Source: Aricia agestis (Eukaryota; Arthropoda; Insecta; Lepidoptera; Lycaenidae). Taken from it: a DNA stretch of 64,000 nucleotides. This document shows, piece after piece, positions 1 to 10,935 of the stretch (positions are counted from its first letter, which is position 1; each line of letters opens with the position of its first letter). Under the pieces are notes generated by a model. The model made no database searches. It saw only the letters and a program-made list of their open reading frames with translations, and was not told the origin of the DNA. Made by a program: the position numbers and the translations under genes. The stretch is taken from NCBI RefSeq assembly GCF_905147365.1, contig NC_056428.1:5114001-5178000 (forward strand), given 5' to 3'.

Positions 1-186
1 TACACAACTTTACCGACCTATTCGGACATTAGGAGTGTACGTATGTTTAACTGATTACTAAATAATTAAAGACAGGATGAAGCGGGTAAGTAACAATTTG
101 AAAACTGTCGTTTTTTGCATAAATGAAGGCTTTAGAATTGGGAAACGATTTGAAAAAAAAAGGATTCTGTGTACAGATAGATCTAT

Positions 187-787
187 CTGCGTAGCTAGCA
201 CGGGGTTTCCCAGTCGATTCTTCGGAAGAAAGTAATGGCAGTTTCTTTCCCATGTCTACATATCTTATTCCCGAGCATGGCACCACCCATCGACTTGAGT
301 TTCAGTGGACAAAGACAAGAAACTCTTTCCATAGCAACCATTAAAGCAACGGCAATTATTTTTTTTTGACATTTAGTTTCTTGGTTCTTTTTTTTAATTA
401 TGGCACCTCGGCTATAAAACCATGGCCAGTGTCGAAATACGAATAATAAAAACGAAATACGAATAATAAAAACTAAGGAACTTTATTATTCGTAGTTTGT
501 AGATCAAAACTATAATTCCGGCTATAGACAGGGTTGCTATACATCGATTTTTTTAATTTGCCGCCATTTACTCGACACTGGCCATGGTTTTATAGCCAAG
601 TGCCATAATAAAAATAAAAACAGAATCAAGAAACTAAATGTCAAAAGCGGATCGTCATGCTTGACTTATAGATTTTCAAAAGCGAAAGATATCGAGATAG
701 GAAAGAAACTTTTACTCCAATGTTTTTCCGGTAAAACTGTCAAAATTTAGTTTCTTTCGTTTGTCTATGTGCTTGTGCTAGCTATGC
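187..787. mobile_element. Non-autonomous palindromic DNA element, copy 1
   Basis: It matches 18972-19844 almost base for base at both ends. The termini are inverted (TGCGTAGCTAGCAC at left, complement of TGCATAGCTAGCAC at right). Inside lies a second inverted repeat (about 401-606) that begins GGCACCTCGGCTATAAAACC and ends with its near complement. The left arm of that inner palindrome is shortened relative to copy 2. It has no coding capacity. Confidence 0.7.
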
Positions 788-1030
788 AGCTGTTGTGTCA
801 TGTTGACGTCCCTACTAAGTACTTTTATCTATAAAAATTAAAAATTAAGAAAACGAATTTTTGCCATTTATTTGCAATACAATATTTTTACAACTAAAAA
901 TTATGAATTTTTTATTCTTTATAAGCACCTAGCTAATGAAAAATCTGATTTGCCCCCCCCTGGCACCAGAACCTGGGTAATTTGCCCCCCCCCCCCCCCC
1001 CCCCCTGGCCCAGAACCTGGGTACGCCCAT
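788..1030. repeat. Low-complexity stretch with tandem poly(C) motif
   Basis: AT-rich spacer ending in two tandem versions of a motif: a C run, TGGC, then CAGAACCTGGG. The C runs are 8 nt (953-960) and 21 nt (985-1005). No gene is seen. Confidence 0.6.
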
Positions 1031-1331
1031 GCGTAGGCATCTGCTAAGAAAGGATTTTGATAAATTCCAACCCCAAGGGGTTCAAATAGGGGATGAAAGT
1101 TTGTATATAATAATACTTCTTAACGCGAGCGAAGCCGCGGGCAAAAGCTCGTAAGTATATAAAACTTAAAAGTGACTGACTGACATGGTGATCTATCAAC
1201 GCACAGCCCAAACCACTGGACCGATCGGGCTGAAATTTGGCATGCATTTAGATATTATGACGTAGGCAGCCGCTAAGAAAGGATTTTGATCAATTCCACC
1301 TCCAAGGGGTTAGAATAGGGGATGAAAGTCC
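1031..1331 (-). mobile_element. Helitron-like/interspersed repeat family A, two partial copies
   Basis: The minus strand matches the units at 16090-16328 and 59561-59795 (the CGAGCTTTTGCCCGCGGCTT family). A second, shorter copy follows from about 1258, repeating the AAGAAAGGATTTTGATCAATT block. Noncoding. Confidence 0.65.
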
Positions 1332-1931
1332 AACTGATCCACTCATGTCTTCAATAACCAGGCTATTTTGCTGGGATTCACCAGCGCAAATGTCAAAATG
1401 GTTACATGGTGAATGGTGATCCGTGATTATTTTCATGGCACAAACGTCTATCATTAAATTATTTAGTCCCTTTTTAAAAAGGCACGGCGAAGCTCAATTA
1501 ATGGACACTGTTAGATGATTACTCACGAATAAGGGAAGAACTATTACGATTGCTTATTTATTCATTAGGATTACTATTTACTATATTGGGATACGTCACT
1601 TTTACGTACATTTCTATCAGCATTGTGTCTTGTAGTCACCACACAACTTGTGTAGTGTGAATGCATCTTAGCGAACATTCGGTAGCACACGTAAATAGTC
1701 TGCTAATTTATTCAAAAAGTTCAACAAAGTCTTTGCACGCTCACAAAATTCGCGCTGCCTATATTGAAAGTAACAAAGAATTTAACAAAGAGATTTTATT
1801 CGTTTTATGAATTTGGTGGCAAAACTCCAGTGCTCTATTAAATATGTGCATACGGGTCACCTGTTCGTGTGTTGGGACGGTCAATATCAGAACATACCTA
1901 GCTAATATTATTATACTACACATTTCCAGGA
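1332..1931. other. Spacer, no gene recognised
   Basis: AT-rich sequence without a convincing coding frame. No strong repeat match elsewhere in the window was seen. Confidence 0.4.
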
Positions 1932-2149
1932 AATCCATACTAATACTAATCTATAAAATGTGCGAAAGTATGTCTGTCTGTCTGTTACCTCTTTACGCCA
2001 AATTCGCTGAAAATATATTGCTGGAATTTTGTATGGAGATACTTTGAGTCCCAGGAAAGGACATAAGATAATTTTTTGTCCCGGAAATATGTACGGTTCC
2101 CGAAGGATAAACGAATTTTAGCGCAACGAATTTGCGTGCGTAATCTAAT
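1932..2149 (+). mobile_element. Lep1-like Helitron-type repeat
   Basis: It starts CCATACTAAT and has a GCGAAAGT block followed by (GTCT)n. It then has TACCTCTTTACGCC, GGAGATACTTTGAGTCC, AAAGGACATA, TGTACGGTTCCCG and the terminal GCGCAACGAATTTGCGTGCG. This is the most frequent repeat family in the window. The Lep1 name comes from recollection of the (CTGT)n-bearing lepidopteran element. Confidence 0.7.
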
Positions 2150-2655
2150 TTGAAATAAGAATATTTTGAATTTGGGTCAGGAATATTACTTAGTACCTAC
2201 TATTCCAAGCGGGTGAAGCCACCACAACAAGCTAGTCGACAATAAAATAATATCCAAAATATGAGGCTCAATAAATAAGCCAGTAACGCTGCGTTGCAGT
2301 CCGTTTTTCCTGTTATATCTATCAGGGAACGCAATAATCGCCCATAAGATTTATTAGAGTGACCCTTCTCAAATCACTATCGGCGATGGAGGAGAGAGAA
2401 ATCTAATTTATTTAACCGAAAAACAAATAAAAGGAACGTATTTAGGACGATAAGTCGTTTAGTAAAACGGCTACAGTTTATCACGTTAGCTAAGAAAATA
2501 AATGTTTGTGTCTTATCTGGAGCATTTCGAAGAAGTTTGAATTGATAGAGATAATAATAATAAAAAAAAAAATAGAAAAATAATGCTCAATAAAATACTC
2601 AAAAGTTTAAGAATATTCACATTTATATATTCAAATAAAATACTCATAATATTCA
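2150..2655. other. Spacer, no gene recognised
   Basis: AT-rich sequence with A-runs near 2560. There is no coding frame and no palindrome of note. Confidence 0.4.
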
Positions 2656-2783
2656 GGGCCTGTTTCACCACCTCCTGATAAGGCTCTCCACCAATTAACT
2701 TGATAGATCAAGTATGGAGAATCTGCCAAAAAAGTTGTGAATAGCCTATTAGGCACTTTATCAGAAAGTGGTGAAACAGGCCC
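2656..2783. mobile_element. Hairpin MITE family B
   Basis: Palindromic unit starting GGGCCTGTTTCACCACCTCC and ending AGTGGTGAAACAGGCCC. It is flanked by TTCA/TTAA-like sequence. Sister copies lie at 2857-2972, 11370-11508 and 45263-45403. Confidence 0.8.
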
Positions 2784-2856
2784 TTAAAAAATAAAATAAG
2801 TACTTATTGCAATTTATTGAATTTGGAATTTTCATACACTTTCATAAAAATACTAA

Positions 2857-2972
2857 GGGCCTGTTTCACCACTTCCTGATAAGGCTATCTACCACTTCAC
2901 TTGACAGATAGATGAAGAATCTGTCAAATAAGCCTATTCGGCACCTTATCAGGAAGTGGTGAAACAGGGCCT
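2857..2972. mobile_element. Hairpin MITE family B, second copy
   Basis: Same TIR (GGGCCTGTTTCACCACTTCC) and complement at the right end, with a shortened centre. It lies 73 bp from the previous copy. Confidence 0.8.
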
Positions 2973-3074
2973 CAGTAATTCTAAAATTGTCAAAATAATC
3001 GGCAAAGTAAGCGGAACTTTTTTATTTCTTGAGTTAATTTATTATTTTAACGTTATTTTAAATAAATAATAATA

Positions 3075-3744
3075 TTAAATATACTTTATTGTGCACACGC
3101 TAAGAAGAAAATTACAACATTTATTAACTAATACAGTGTACTACAATGGCGGCCTTATTACTAATTAGTAATTTCTTCCAGGCAACCACAGGTAAAGGAC
3201 TGAATATTATTGAATTATTATTATGAGTGTGCAATATTATAGTAGATAAGATGACATTATTTTTAATGATACATACACAAATACATACATACCAACATTA
3301 ATATAATACACATATAAATAGGTAATAACATAAAAAGTAAGTAAAGAAACAAATTTAGAGGTTGGAATCTTATAACTAACAATAATAACTTGATGATCAT
3401 TTTGAATTATTTTTTTTAAAATGAATTTAAAATTTTAAAATTTAATTTTTTTTTAAAATTAATTATAATAGCATGAATGTCAATTTATATAGGATGGGTA
3501 TTATCACTAATAGAAAGAAAATGTTCTTTTACCAGCATCTTAAACCGATAATGTGTAGCCGTCATTCTTATATGGGTTGGTAGTGAATTCCACAGCCTTA
3601 TTCCCGTAGCAGCAAAAGAAGAGTTATAGTATTTAGTTTGTTGCACAGGCACGTCTAAAAGGCGATTTGAAGCAGAACGTAACTCTTTCTCTGCTTGTCG
3701 AAACGAAAAGTTATCCTTTAAATATAAAATAGACTACTTGTATC
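3075..3744 (-). mobile_element. 3' end of a CR1/Jockey-type non-LTR retrotransposon (5' truncated)
   Basis: A minus-strand reverse-transcriptase ORF tail (see 3485-3744) is followed by a 3' UTR containing GGTTGCCTGGAAGAAATTAC and TAATAAGGCCGCCATTG. It ends in TGTGCACAATAAAGTAT (3080-3095). This tail is characteristic of abundant lepidopteran LINEs. The middle (3210-3480) is AT-rich. Confidence 0.75.
3485..3744 (-). pseudogene. C-terminal remnant of LINE reverse-transcriptase ORF
   Basis: The frame reads ...RQAEKELRSASNRLLDVP, then TKYYNSSFAATGIRLWNSLP, then THIRMTATHYRFKMLVKEHF, ending at TAA (3485-3487). The pattern R-LLDVP...YYNSSFAATGIRLWNSLP...FK..LK is the conserved C-terminus of CR1/Jockey/RTE-type ORF2 proteins. 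An in-frame stop (TAG) lies just upstream of about 3744, and no catalytic FADD domain is present, so it is a dead-on-arrival copy. Confidence 0.75.
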
Positions 3745-4198
3745 TTGCACCTTTTGAAATCTCTTTTATCTACAACCGCTTGGCGCAGCTACTGTCGTGA
3801 TTTTTTCAATATTTCAACTTAGTTCCACGCTTTTGATTCGACATCGTCGATAACAAAAATTTACATTTCAAAGCTCTCCTAACAAATCGGTTAACGCATG
3901 GATAGTTTTTCAATTCTGATATTGAAATAAACTTGTAGCGATCGTTGACACGAAAAACGTTTTCCCATCTGAATTGTTATAAATGTGAAGAACAATAATT
4001 ATTGTTTGAAATATTATATTTGAGCAAAAAATAAAAAATCGTGCCTTTCTCTTCACACTTACGCCCGTCTTTTATATGGCAGGTGAAAAGGAGCAGTTTC
4101 GAAGTGAAACAAATCGTAGCTTATTATCAAGTATAAAAAATATTTTATAAAATCATCAATCTTGCTTTCATCACCCTCTTAATGGACATATTATATTG
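3745..4198. other. Spacer, no gene recognised
   Basis: Mixed AT-rich sequence, possibly residual LINE at its start. No coding frame or repeat unit was assigned. Confidence 0.35.
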
Positions 4199-4878
4199 TG
4201 TCGCAGCCAACTGGGTTAAATAGCCGTTCAATCAAACAGCTAGCCCTTTAACTGAACAACGCCATTCAATCACACGTCTAGCTTTTTCATTGAATATTAA
4301 AGTCGCTCAAAACGTTCAACACTACAGCTGATTTAAAAGCCGCCGTTTGATTGAATTAGTTCAGCACTCACCACCGCGGCGCTAGGTGCGTTTTGTTTAC
4401 AATAACAAATTTGGCATCAACTAACCTGTATTTTGTGGTTGTATTAAGATATTTTTCGTAAATATAGGTACGTGATACGTTACAAGTATTATTAAAGAGA
4501 CAGAAATTTTGGGGCACATACGAGTGAATCAAAATTTAATTTAATATTCGAGGAGAAATTATGGGATTATGAAATACATCACCAAGATAATTATTTGTTG
4601 CAATTGTGTTGAAAAGGATTTAGAATACAATAATTAATCTGATAGTTATCGTTACGCTTGTGTAATATTACCATTAAACTAATGGTCACCATACTATATA
4701 GCCAACTGGTTAAGTGGTAACCACTTAACCAGTTGGCTAAGCGTCATCTAGCTGTAGTGTTGAACGTTGCAGTCAACAAGTCGGCTAAACGACGTATAGC
4801 CGTGTGATTGAATGGCGTTGTTCAAGCAAAGGGCCAGCTGTTTGATTGAATGGCTTTTTTAACCAGTCGACTGCGACA
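4199..4878. mobile_element. 680-bp inverted-repeat element
   Basis: The left end TGTCGCAGCCAACTGGGTTA and right end TAACCAGTCGACTGCGACA are inverted. The similarity continues about 130 bp inward through blocks such as TTCAATCAAACAGCTAGCCC and its complement GGGCCAGCTGTTTGATTGAA. The centre (4400-4690) is unique AT-rich DNA. It is non-autonomous, with no transposase frame. Confidence 0.65.
4700..4738. repeat. Perfect 39-nt hairpin inside the inverted-repeat element
   Basis: The arm AGCCAACTGGTTAAGTGGT is followed after one base by its exact complement. It repeats the terminal sequence of the enclosing element, as if an extra TIR pair was inserted head to head. Confidence 0.8.
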
Positions 4879-5063
4879 TATTATGAATATCGTCACTGTT
4901 TGCAAAAAGGCTTTTTCTAACTAAGACCTTAGTAGCTTGTTATGAATCCTTTTTTTACAATTACAAGAGTAAATGATCAGTCTAACTCTATTGTCTAACT
5001 GGAATCTATAGTACTAGGTCAATACTCTACCTAATTCGTGCTGTGTATTTTACCGACATTCCA

Positions 5064-5069
5064 TTTATT
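5064..5069 (-). terminator. AATAAA polyadenylation signal downstream of the small frame
   Basis: A minus-strand AATAAA lies about 145 nt after the TAA at 5213. It is consistent with an intronless transcript of the 5213-5410 frame, but the hexamer is common by chance here. Confidence 0.2.
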
Positions 5070-5212
5070 TTATGAGACCTAAAATTTTCACCAAAACCAA
5101 GCGAAAATCTGTCCACCGAGCGCCGATAAAAACCCGTAAATTTTTACACATTTCATAAGATATTCTTTTCTTACACTTATACTATTACATTCTACGTCCA
5201 CTACTTTACTAC

Positions 5213-5410
5213 TTACAGCCTACTTCTATTACTCACATCAACAGTTCTAGGCGAAGTTTTCTCCTGACTGTACTTCTCTGCCACTCTCGTTTCTTCTGTT
5301 TTCTCAGCCATATTTAAAGACGTTAACACAACAAGGGCTATTCCAATAATCACTATCAGTAACAAAGTACACAAGCACATTTTCGCGCTACTCGATACTA
5401 CCATCGCCAT
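5213..5410 (-). CDS. Candidate small coding exon or micro-gene with a hydrophobic (signal-anchor) segment
   Basis: The 65-codon frame starts at ATG 5408-5410 in a strong insect context (AACAAAATGG). After a short N-terminus, residues about 11-31 are almost entirely hydrophobic (CLCTLLLIVIIGIALVVL). A charged, Lys/Glu-rich tail follows (MAEKTEETRVAEKYSQEK). This suggests a signal anchor or an uncleaved signal. Two good donors lie near the end: GTGAGT (5231-5236, after the GAT codon, phase 0) and GTAAGT overlapping the stop (5211-5216, phase 2). If it is unspliced, it ends at TAA 5213-5215 with AATAAA at 5064-5069, so it could be an intronless small gene. If it splices at GTGAGT, its phase equals that of the Mp TSPN exon 3' end on the same strand. 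I do not recognise the peptide. The sequence is not part of any repeat seen elsewhere in the window. Confidence 0.42.
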   Translation of the reverse strand: MAMVVSSSAKMCLCTLLLIVIIGIALVVLTSLNMAEKTEETRVAEKYSQEKTSPRTVDVSNRSRL

Positions 5411-5570
5411 TTTGTTACACTTATATTACTTGCACTTTGATTTAAAAACTGTCACTTTATGAATACACTTTAATGTCTACAGTGTCTCTAGATGAAGTGT
5501 TTAAGTATCGGAATTTGAACATAATAGAGATTTTGCTGTTACTTTTTGTGTAGGCGTTAAACCGTTAACA

Positions 5571-5583
5571 TTTTTTATACTTT
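5571..5583 (-). promoter_or_regulatory. TATA-like box upstream of the 5.4-kb exon
   Basis: The minus strand reads AAGTATAAAAAATG here, about 160 nt upstream of the ATG at 5410. The spacing suits a short 5' UTR. It is only a motif match in AT-rich DNA, so the weight is low. Confidence 0.22.
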
Positions 5584-5812
5584 TGTATGTGTATTTTTGC
5601 TACGTAATTTTCGTAAAGTACACCAAAAATATCTGTATATAATATTAATATTATATTATCTTTACGCGATATGAGTGAAACAAAAGTTGCTATTATAATT
5701 ACACTGTATATTTGCGTTATGGAGGTAACATGTTAAAATAGACTTTAATATTTTGAATGTGAACACAGCTTTTGTTAATTTTGACATTTTCCACGCACAC
5801 AAAATAAAGAGT

Positions 5813-6110
5813 CCTGCGGGGCTAAAATCAATGATATTCTATGTTACTAACGTAACTAGATTGGAAGTTTACGGTAGCAACGCGTTGCCACTTCGAAGAT
5901 GCCTGCAGGCATATCTCACATACATAATGACATAACGAATATATGACTTGACATTGTCTTTTGAACAAAAAAGTGGTTACGCATTTCTGAGAATCTTTTG
6001 TAAGACATTGCTACTCTAGTATTTTAGAAACTCATTGGCTAAAATGGTCACATTTAGCAATTTATATGAATTGCAAGCAGAGTGACCATTTTGCGACTTA
6101 AAAAAATAAT
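5813..6110. mobile_element. Degenerate MITE family C (GCGGGGCTAAAAT)
   Basis: It begins CCTGCGGGGCTAAAATCAAT. Near its right end it has GAATTGCAAGCAGAGTGACC and ATTTTGCGACTT, matching parts of the better copy at 20137-20382. Confidence 0.45.
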
Positions 6111-6553
6111 AATCATAATATATTCATAATATGATTCTCCAAATCGACCATTTAAGCCCAGCAGTACTCTAAAGACACGCAAAGAATTGCTTTTGTGACT
6201 CCCATTCAAATATTTTCACCTACGATTTTCACCAGCACAAAGCAGACTTTTTTCACTTTTTCATTATTTACACTTGAAATATGGAATTCAATATTTCTTA
6301 TATTGGTTCAACAAAAGAAACATGCAGTACGTGTCCCGAGTGCCAATGCAAGTGCAAACACTTATATTCCAAACTTTTTTGGTCCCATTTTGGCGAATTA
6401 TGACAATTCTGCATTGCAGGGAACATTTTGTTTTGTTTGTATGAAGCTCGTTGAAAAGATTGTTCATGTTTTTGAAAGTGGGATGAAAAGTTATTTTTAG
6501 TTTATGTAAATTCAGCGTTAGATATTATAATTATTATAATATTCTATCATATC
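6111..6553. other. Spacer, no gene recognised
   Basis: AT-rich. A 101-codon frame at 6195-6500 has no recognisable domain and looks like a chance frame. Confidence 0.4.
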
Positions 6554-6802
6554 TACAGGGTGTAACAAAAATAAGAGATAATACTTTAGGGTGTGTACGT
6601 GTTCCTTATAGAGAGTTCACTGTGAAAGTAGCAGCGCTGAAAGACCAAAATTTTTTTTCACTTTTGTATGGGGAAACCCTTGACGCTCGGGCCCTTGCCC
6701 ATACAAAACTGAAAAAAAATTTTCGTCTTTCAGCGCTGCTACTTTCACAGTGAACTCTCTACAAATCTAAAGTATTATCACTTATTTTTGTTACACACTG
6801 TA
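6554..6802. mobile_element. Long-TIR MITE family D (ACAGGGTGTAACAAAA)
   Basis: Palindromic 250-bp unit. The left end is TACAGGGTGTAACAAAAATA and the right end is its near complement (TATTTTTGTTACACACTGTA). Internal mirror blocks GAGAGTTCACTGTGAAAGTA and complement are also seen. Sister copies lie at 13497-13692, 22481-22743, 31902-32033, 53576-53829 and 57551-57990. Confidence 0.8.
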
Positions 6803-6832
6803 TATTCTATATGAATTAAATTCAATTTTAAA

Positions 6833-7480
6833 AGTTGTTAGTCTCGCTCAAACTTAAGAACGGCATAACCGATTTGTCTAATTTTAATCTTGAAATATCC
6901 CTGGAAGTCCAAGGAAGGTGATTTTAAAAGGGAAGTGATTCACCAGGTTATTTAGTAGACCATATTATAACAAAATTTAATTCTTATTATAGAGTGTATA
7001 AAATCTTACGTACTTATACTTCATGTAATGTCTGATTTTGATCTAAATTCACAAGACCTTACAAATTGTGAACATGAAGATTGATAGGCAGATCAGTTGC
7101 ACATCTAGGTAAACGATTTTGAATCGTGACCTCATTATTGCAAAGTATATTTTACCTTAAACCTTACGAGTTCCGGTGTATGGATTTTAGTGATTTACGT
7201 AAAATATAGAGAGACTATACTGGCCTGGGATTACACCTGTTTATTCAATTTTGAATTCAATCCCTCCAACATACGTGCATATTATATATTGAATAAACAA
7301 TCAAAATTGAATAAACAATCTATACCTACATATTATATAGATTAAAATCCCTTGAACAAGGACAACAATTTCCGATGATGTTCCCGTACAAACCTTTCCT
7401 GGACTTTCACGAATATTTCAAGACTAAAATTAGCCAAATCGGTTCAGCTATTTTCGAGCTTTAGCGAGACTAACAAAATT
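6833..7480. mobile_element. Two inverted copies of a Helitron-like repeat (family E) with spacer
   Basis: The plus-strand unit at about 6833-6950 (AACGGCATAACCGATTTGTC, then GAAATATCCCTGGAAGTCCA) is mirrored at about 7360-7480 (CCTGGACTTTCACGAATATT, then AAATCGGTTCAGC). The same family recurs at 35822-35968. The intervening DNA is AT-rich without genes. Confidence 0.55.
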
Positions 7481-8030
7481 GAAAATTCGTTTTCAATTAC
7501 TTATACACGGTAATAATTAACCACGTCATTTTCATTACGTATATTATTTTTTATTTGTACACTTGTTTGTGTTTTTACTTGTTACTGAGTTACTGCGCAT
7601 GTTCGATGGTAAAAAGAGACGCAACTGTCAAACTATTCCGCTGCTATGCCTTCCACTCTAAACGAAATTTTGAATTCTTTTCGCAGATCTTATAATATTA
7701 GATAAATTTATTACAATTAAACGAAGTAAAATTTTAAACTAAACAATTATTATTATTTAAAAAACATTATCATGTGAACATAATATTATTATTTATTATT
7801 TGTCGGAATGCGCTAGCGACTAGACAGAAAATTTATGTCCCTTGAAAATTGAAACTTATGTTGACATGTCCAGAGAATTATTTTATACGGTATACGACAA
7901 ACAAGTTAAATTTATTGTATGGAGTTTAAACTTATGATACTGAGTTATATATTCGCTATGTTATAAAGTTAACAACATGGATCATATTATTTTGTCAAAA
8001 TGTCAAAATTGCAACCTTAACGTAGGGAGT
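7481..8030. other. Spacer, no gene recognised
   Basis: AT-rich sequence without coding frame or assigned repeat. Confidence 0.35.
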
Positions 8031-8514
8031 TAAGAGGATACACCAGGGGCTAGAGAAATGAAAAAAAAGTACGTGTAATATCTATAGCTGTCTGTCTCCC
8101 TTACCTCAAGCCTATACCGCAGAACGCGATAGAGACAACTGCAGAAAATCCAGAAAATCAACGATTCGTTGTCCCCTGATTCCTTCTCCAAAACTTAACC
8201 GATTTAAGTAGTTTTTTCATTAAAGATTAAAAAAAGGATTGAGCTGTGTTCCTATGTTTTGCTTTTTTTGTATAATCTAGCCAAACCTGTTTTCTGGACG
8301 TTTGAACACAGCGGAAAATCTGGCCATTTTTTTGGGTCTTTGAACGTTCATATCTTATTTAATAATTAAATTATGAAAAAAAAGAAAACAGGGACATTGT
8401 ATTAGTGGCCGTAGATATTCAGGAAAAAAAATTATAACTCTACTAGCATTATCCAGGGAGGAAACAGGGGACAACGTTTGTATGGAAAAAAGGGCGGTGT
8501 GGACTCCTCTTAAG
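8031..8514. mobile_element. MITE family F with TTAAGAGGA termini
   Basis: The left end TTAAGAGGATACACCAGGG and the right end GGTGTGGACTCCTCTTAA form inverted repeats. The 484-bp interior is noncoding. TTAA at the extremes may be the target site. Confidence 0.55.
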
Positions 8515-9353
8515 GACCCTATAGACCAGTCCCACAAAATAATTTAGAACGAAATCGGCATTTAAATTCAAAATGTTAGTTAACAGTAGTTGATAGAAGT
8601 AACTGTCGTTTCAGATATTGTACGTATTTAATACAAACATACACACAAGCGCACATACACGTCAAACTTATTACACCCCTTTTAGAGCAGGGTTTTGACA
8701 GGTAGGTTAAATTTTTTCACTTTCACTCTCAAACCTTTACAAAAGCCTTTACAAAAAAATACTATAAATTCTAAATTCAGCCCTACTACATGCAATTACT
8801 AATAATTCAAATTTCAAATTCCAATTTCGAACTCGAAAAAGAACGCGGGAATTCCCGGAGCGTTTCGGCAAGTTCGCCCGCTTCGCCGCTACTAAAAGGC
8901 TGCCAACATCAGCTGTTCTGTCGATATCTCTGGCGCCAACCAGTCTCCGAATCTGACCTCGTTATCTCACTACTGCGTCACATTTAGAGCTTTGCAAATT
9001 AATCCGAGCGCATATTCTATTGTACACCTCTTTGAAAGAGAGTTTAATGGTTGCTGTGAACTCTCTCGGTTTTAATTGCGTCGAGTTTTCTAGTTATGGT
9101 TTATTAAATCTAATAATTATTATATTAAGTGACAATAGATGTCTGCAACAGATGTCTGCAAAGTTGTTTATGTTTATTCACTGGTGTCGGAACTTTGACG
9201 CATAATCATAGATGAATATTATAATATTATACTCTCAGGCTGATTTTATTAGCGTATAGTCAATGACCACATATAATAACGCCTTCTAAAATTTCATACA
9301 TGCATAAATTAATTCTAGAAAGCGTTTTTGAATAACGCGTAGCGGTCTGCACA
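8515..9353. other. Spacer, no gene recognised
   Basis: Contains a locally GC-richer patch (8840-8960), but no frame there is bounded by credible splice sites or resembles a protein I know. Confidence 0.35.
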
Positions 9354-9531
9354 GCCCCCGTAGACAAGTGGCAAAACGCTAATGTCAAATCCATACATTT
9401 TGTAGCGCTAGGCTACAAAATGTATGGATTTGACATTAGTATTCGCTAGCGAAGCGATGACTTATGTCAAATCGCATACATTTTGTAGCGTTAGCGTTAG
9501 CGTTAGCGCTTTGCCACTTGTCTACAGGCCC
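9354..9531. mobile_element. MITE family G (TAGACAAGTGGCAAA termini)
   Basis: The ends GTAGACAAGTGGCAAAACGC and complement (GCGCTTTGCCACTTGTCTAC) enclose a perfect inner hairpin around 9383-9442 (ATGTCAAATCCATACATTTT and complement). A short (GTTAGC)n run lies at 9488-9511. A diverged relative is visible at about 26700-26770. Confidence 0.7.
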
Positions 9532-9970
9532 TGGTATTTCATAAATTTTAGTCTTTTTTTAGTTTTGGCGCCCACGTTAAGTGCGGTAGTAAAATCAGTC
9601 ATAAGCATTAAATTGATACTTACCTACTTTATTCCTACCATCGATATCAAATATTAAAACAGCGAAATAAATTATTTCTACGTGAATTTCCCGTTCTATA
9701 TTATTAGCACCTAAGTACATCAAAGAATGTAAGTTTCCAAAAAGAAAACGCTAAAGTCAATAGCACAAGTTTTGTAAAATCTTACAAGTCTAGTTCTCGT
9801 GTAAAAATATTGGAGCAAACTTAAGCCAACGACCAATAAATATAAGGTTGTTTTAGTTTACAAAGTTCGACGTGGCCAGTTACAAACATTTAGAAGTTTC
9901 GAGATATTCACGAGTTCGCGATTCGCTTCGAGTTCTCATCGACAACTTGTAGTAGCATATTTATAATTAC

Positions 9971-10139
9971 AAGATTACGCCCGAAACTTCGTTGCGCCAA
10001 TTTTTTTAAAACTATCCTACGTTTCGGGACTCAAAGTATCTCCATACCAACTTTCAGCAAAATCGCTTTTGCGGCTTGGGCGTGAAGAGGTAACAGACAG
10101 ACAGACACAGAGACAGACAAACTTTCGCATTTATAATCA
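9971..10139 (-). mobile_element. Lep1-like repeat
   Basis: Reverse copy of the family described at 1932-2149: ATTACGCCCGAAACTTCGTT, GGGACTCAAAGTATCTCCAT, (CAGA)n, then CTTTCGCATTTATAAT. Confidence 0.7.
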
Positions 10140-10380
10140 GGGCGAGCAATGCGAGCCCCAGATTATAAATGCGAAAACCACCGCCAAAACAAAAACAAAC
10201 ACAATCCAGAAAGTCCAAGAGTGGGTTAGGTTAGGTTAGAACTTAGACCACAACACAGAGGGAGCCGAGCGAGCGAAGCGAGCGTGCTGCGGCAGCAGCC
10301 GGCGACCGTCTTACTTTCGCCTTATAATGGTACGGAACCCTCCATGGGCGAGTTCGACTCGCACTTGGCCGATATTATTA
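10140..10380. repeat. Composite repeat tail with short TTAGG array
   Basis: Holds three tandem TTAGG units (10224-10239, the insect telomere motif), a GC-rich GAGCGAGCGAAGCGAGCG stretch, and the terminal CATGGGCGAGTTCGACTCGC block of repeat family H (full copies at 51235-51822 and 54923-55321). Confidence 0.5.
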
Positions 10381-10687
10381 TATTTTACCGCCTCATTGTT
10401 TAAAGAACTGCTTAGAATGAGATTTCTTACTGACAAATCCGATTCGTTACTGCCCACACGTAACCGCTCATTCATAAATTTTTACCGCTCATTTAATTAT
10501 TTTACTGTTCAATAATGTTTTCAATTTTTTTTACCACTCATTTTTGTTTACTTTACTGCTTAGTTTTAACTGCTAAACTAGTTATTAAACGTGCCATTTA
10601 TAATTTTTAACTTACCGAAACTGCAATTTACAACTGCCCCTTTAAATAAGTGTCTTATAATATTAATATTTAATATAATAAATAAGT

Positions 10688-10770
10688 ACATCTTCTTATC
10701 TTTCTCGTGTCACAATGTTAGTTACCTTACTCCTCCGAAACGGTTTTACTGATTAAAGATTATACTCCTA
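10688..10770 (+). mobile_element. Fragment of Helitron-like repeat family I
   Basis: Contains CTCGTGTCACAATGTTAGTT and CTCCTCCGAAACGG, matching the start of the unit at 21892-22207. Confidence 0.45.
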
Positions 10771-10935
10771 TTAATCCTTCGATCGTGGATTCTTGGAAAC
10801 CTATTGTTATTTTATTGTGTCTCGCTCACCGGTGAGCTTGTAATAAGATACGTAGAATAATATACAGGTGTATTTTTCTACGTATAGTACGCGATAGTGT
10901 ACTAGGTAACTAAAAAGAGTGAAATTATTATTTTT

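Noticed and set aside
47..286. Frames at 47-286 and 18844-19071 sharing the same N-terminus
   Set aside because: The shared peptide is just the translation of the duplicated palindromic element, not a conserved gene.
984..1005. Poly(C) run as a functional G-quadruplex or promoter element
   Set aside because: A homopolymer inside a tandemly repeated short motif, most simply slippage. It may also be of uncertain length in the assembly.
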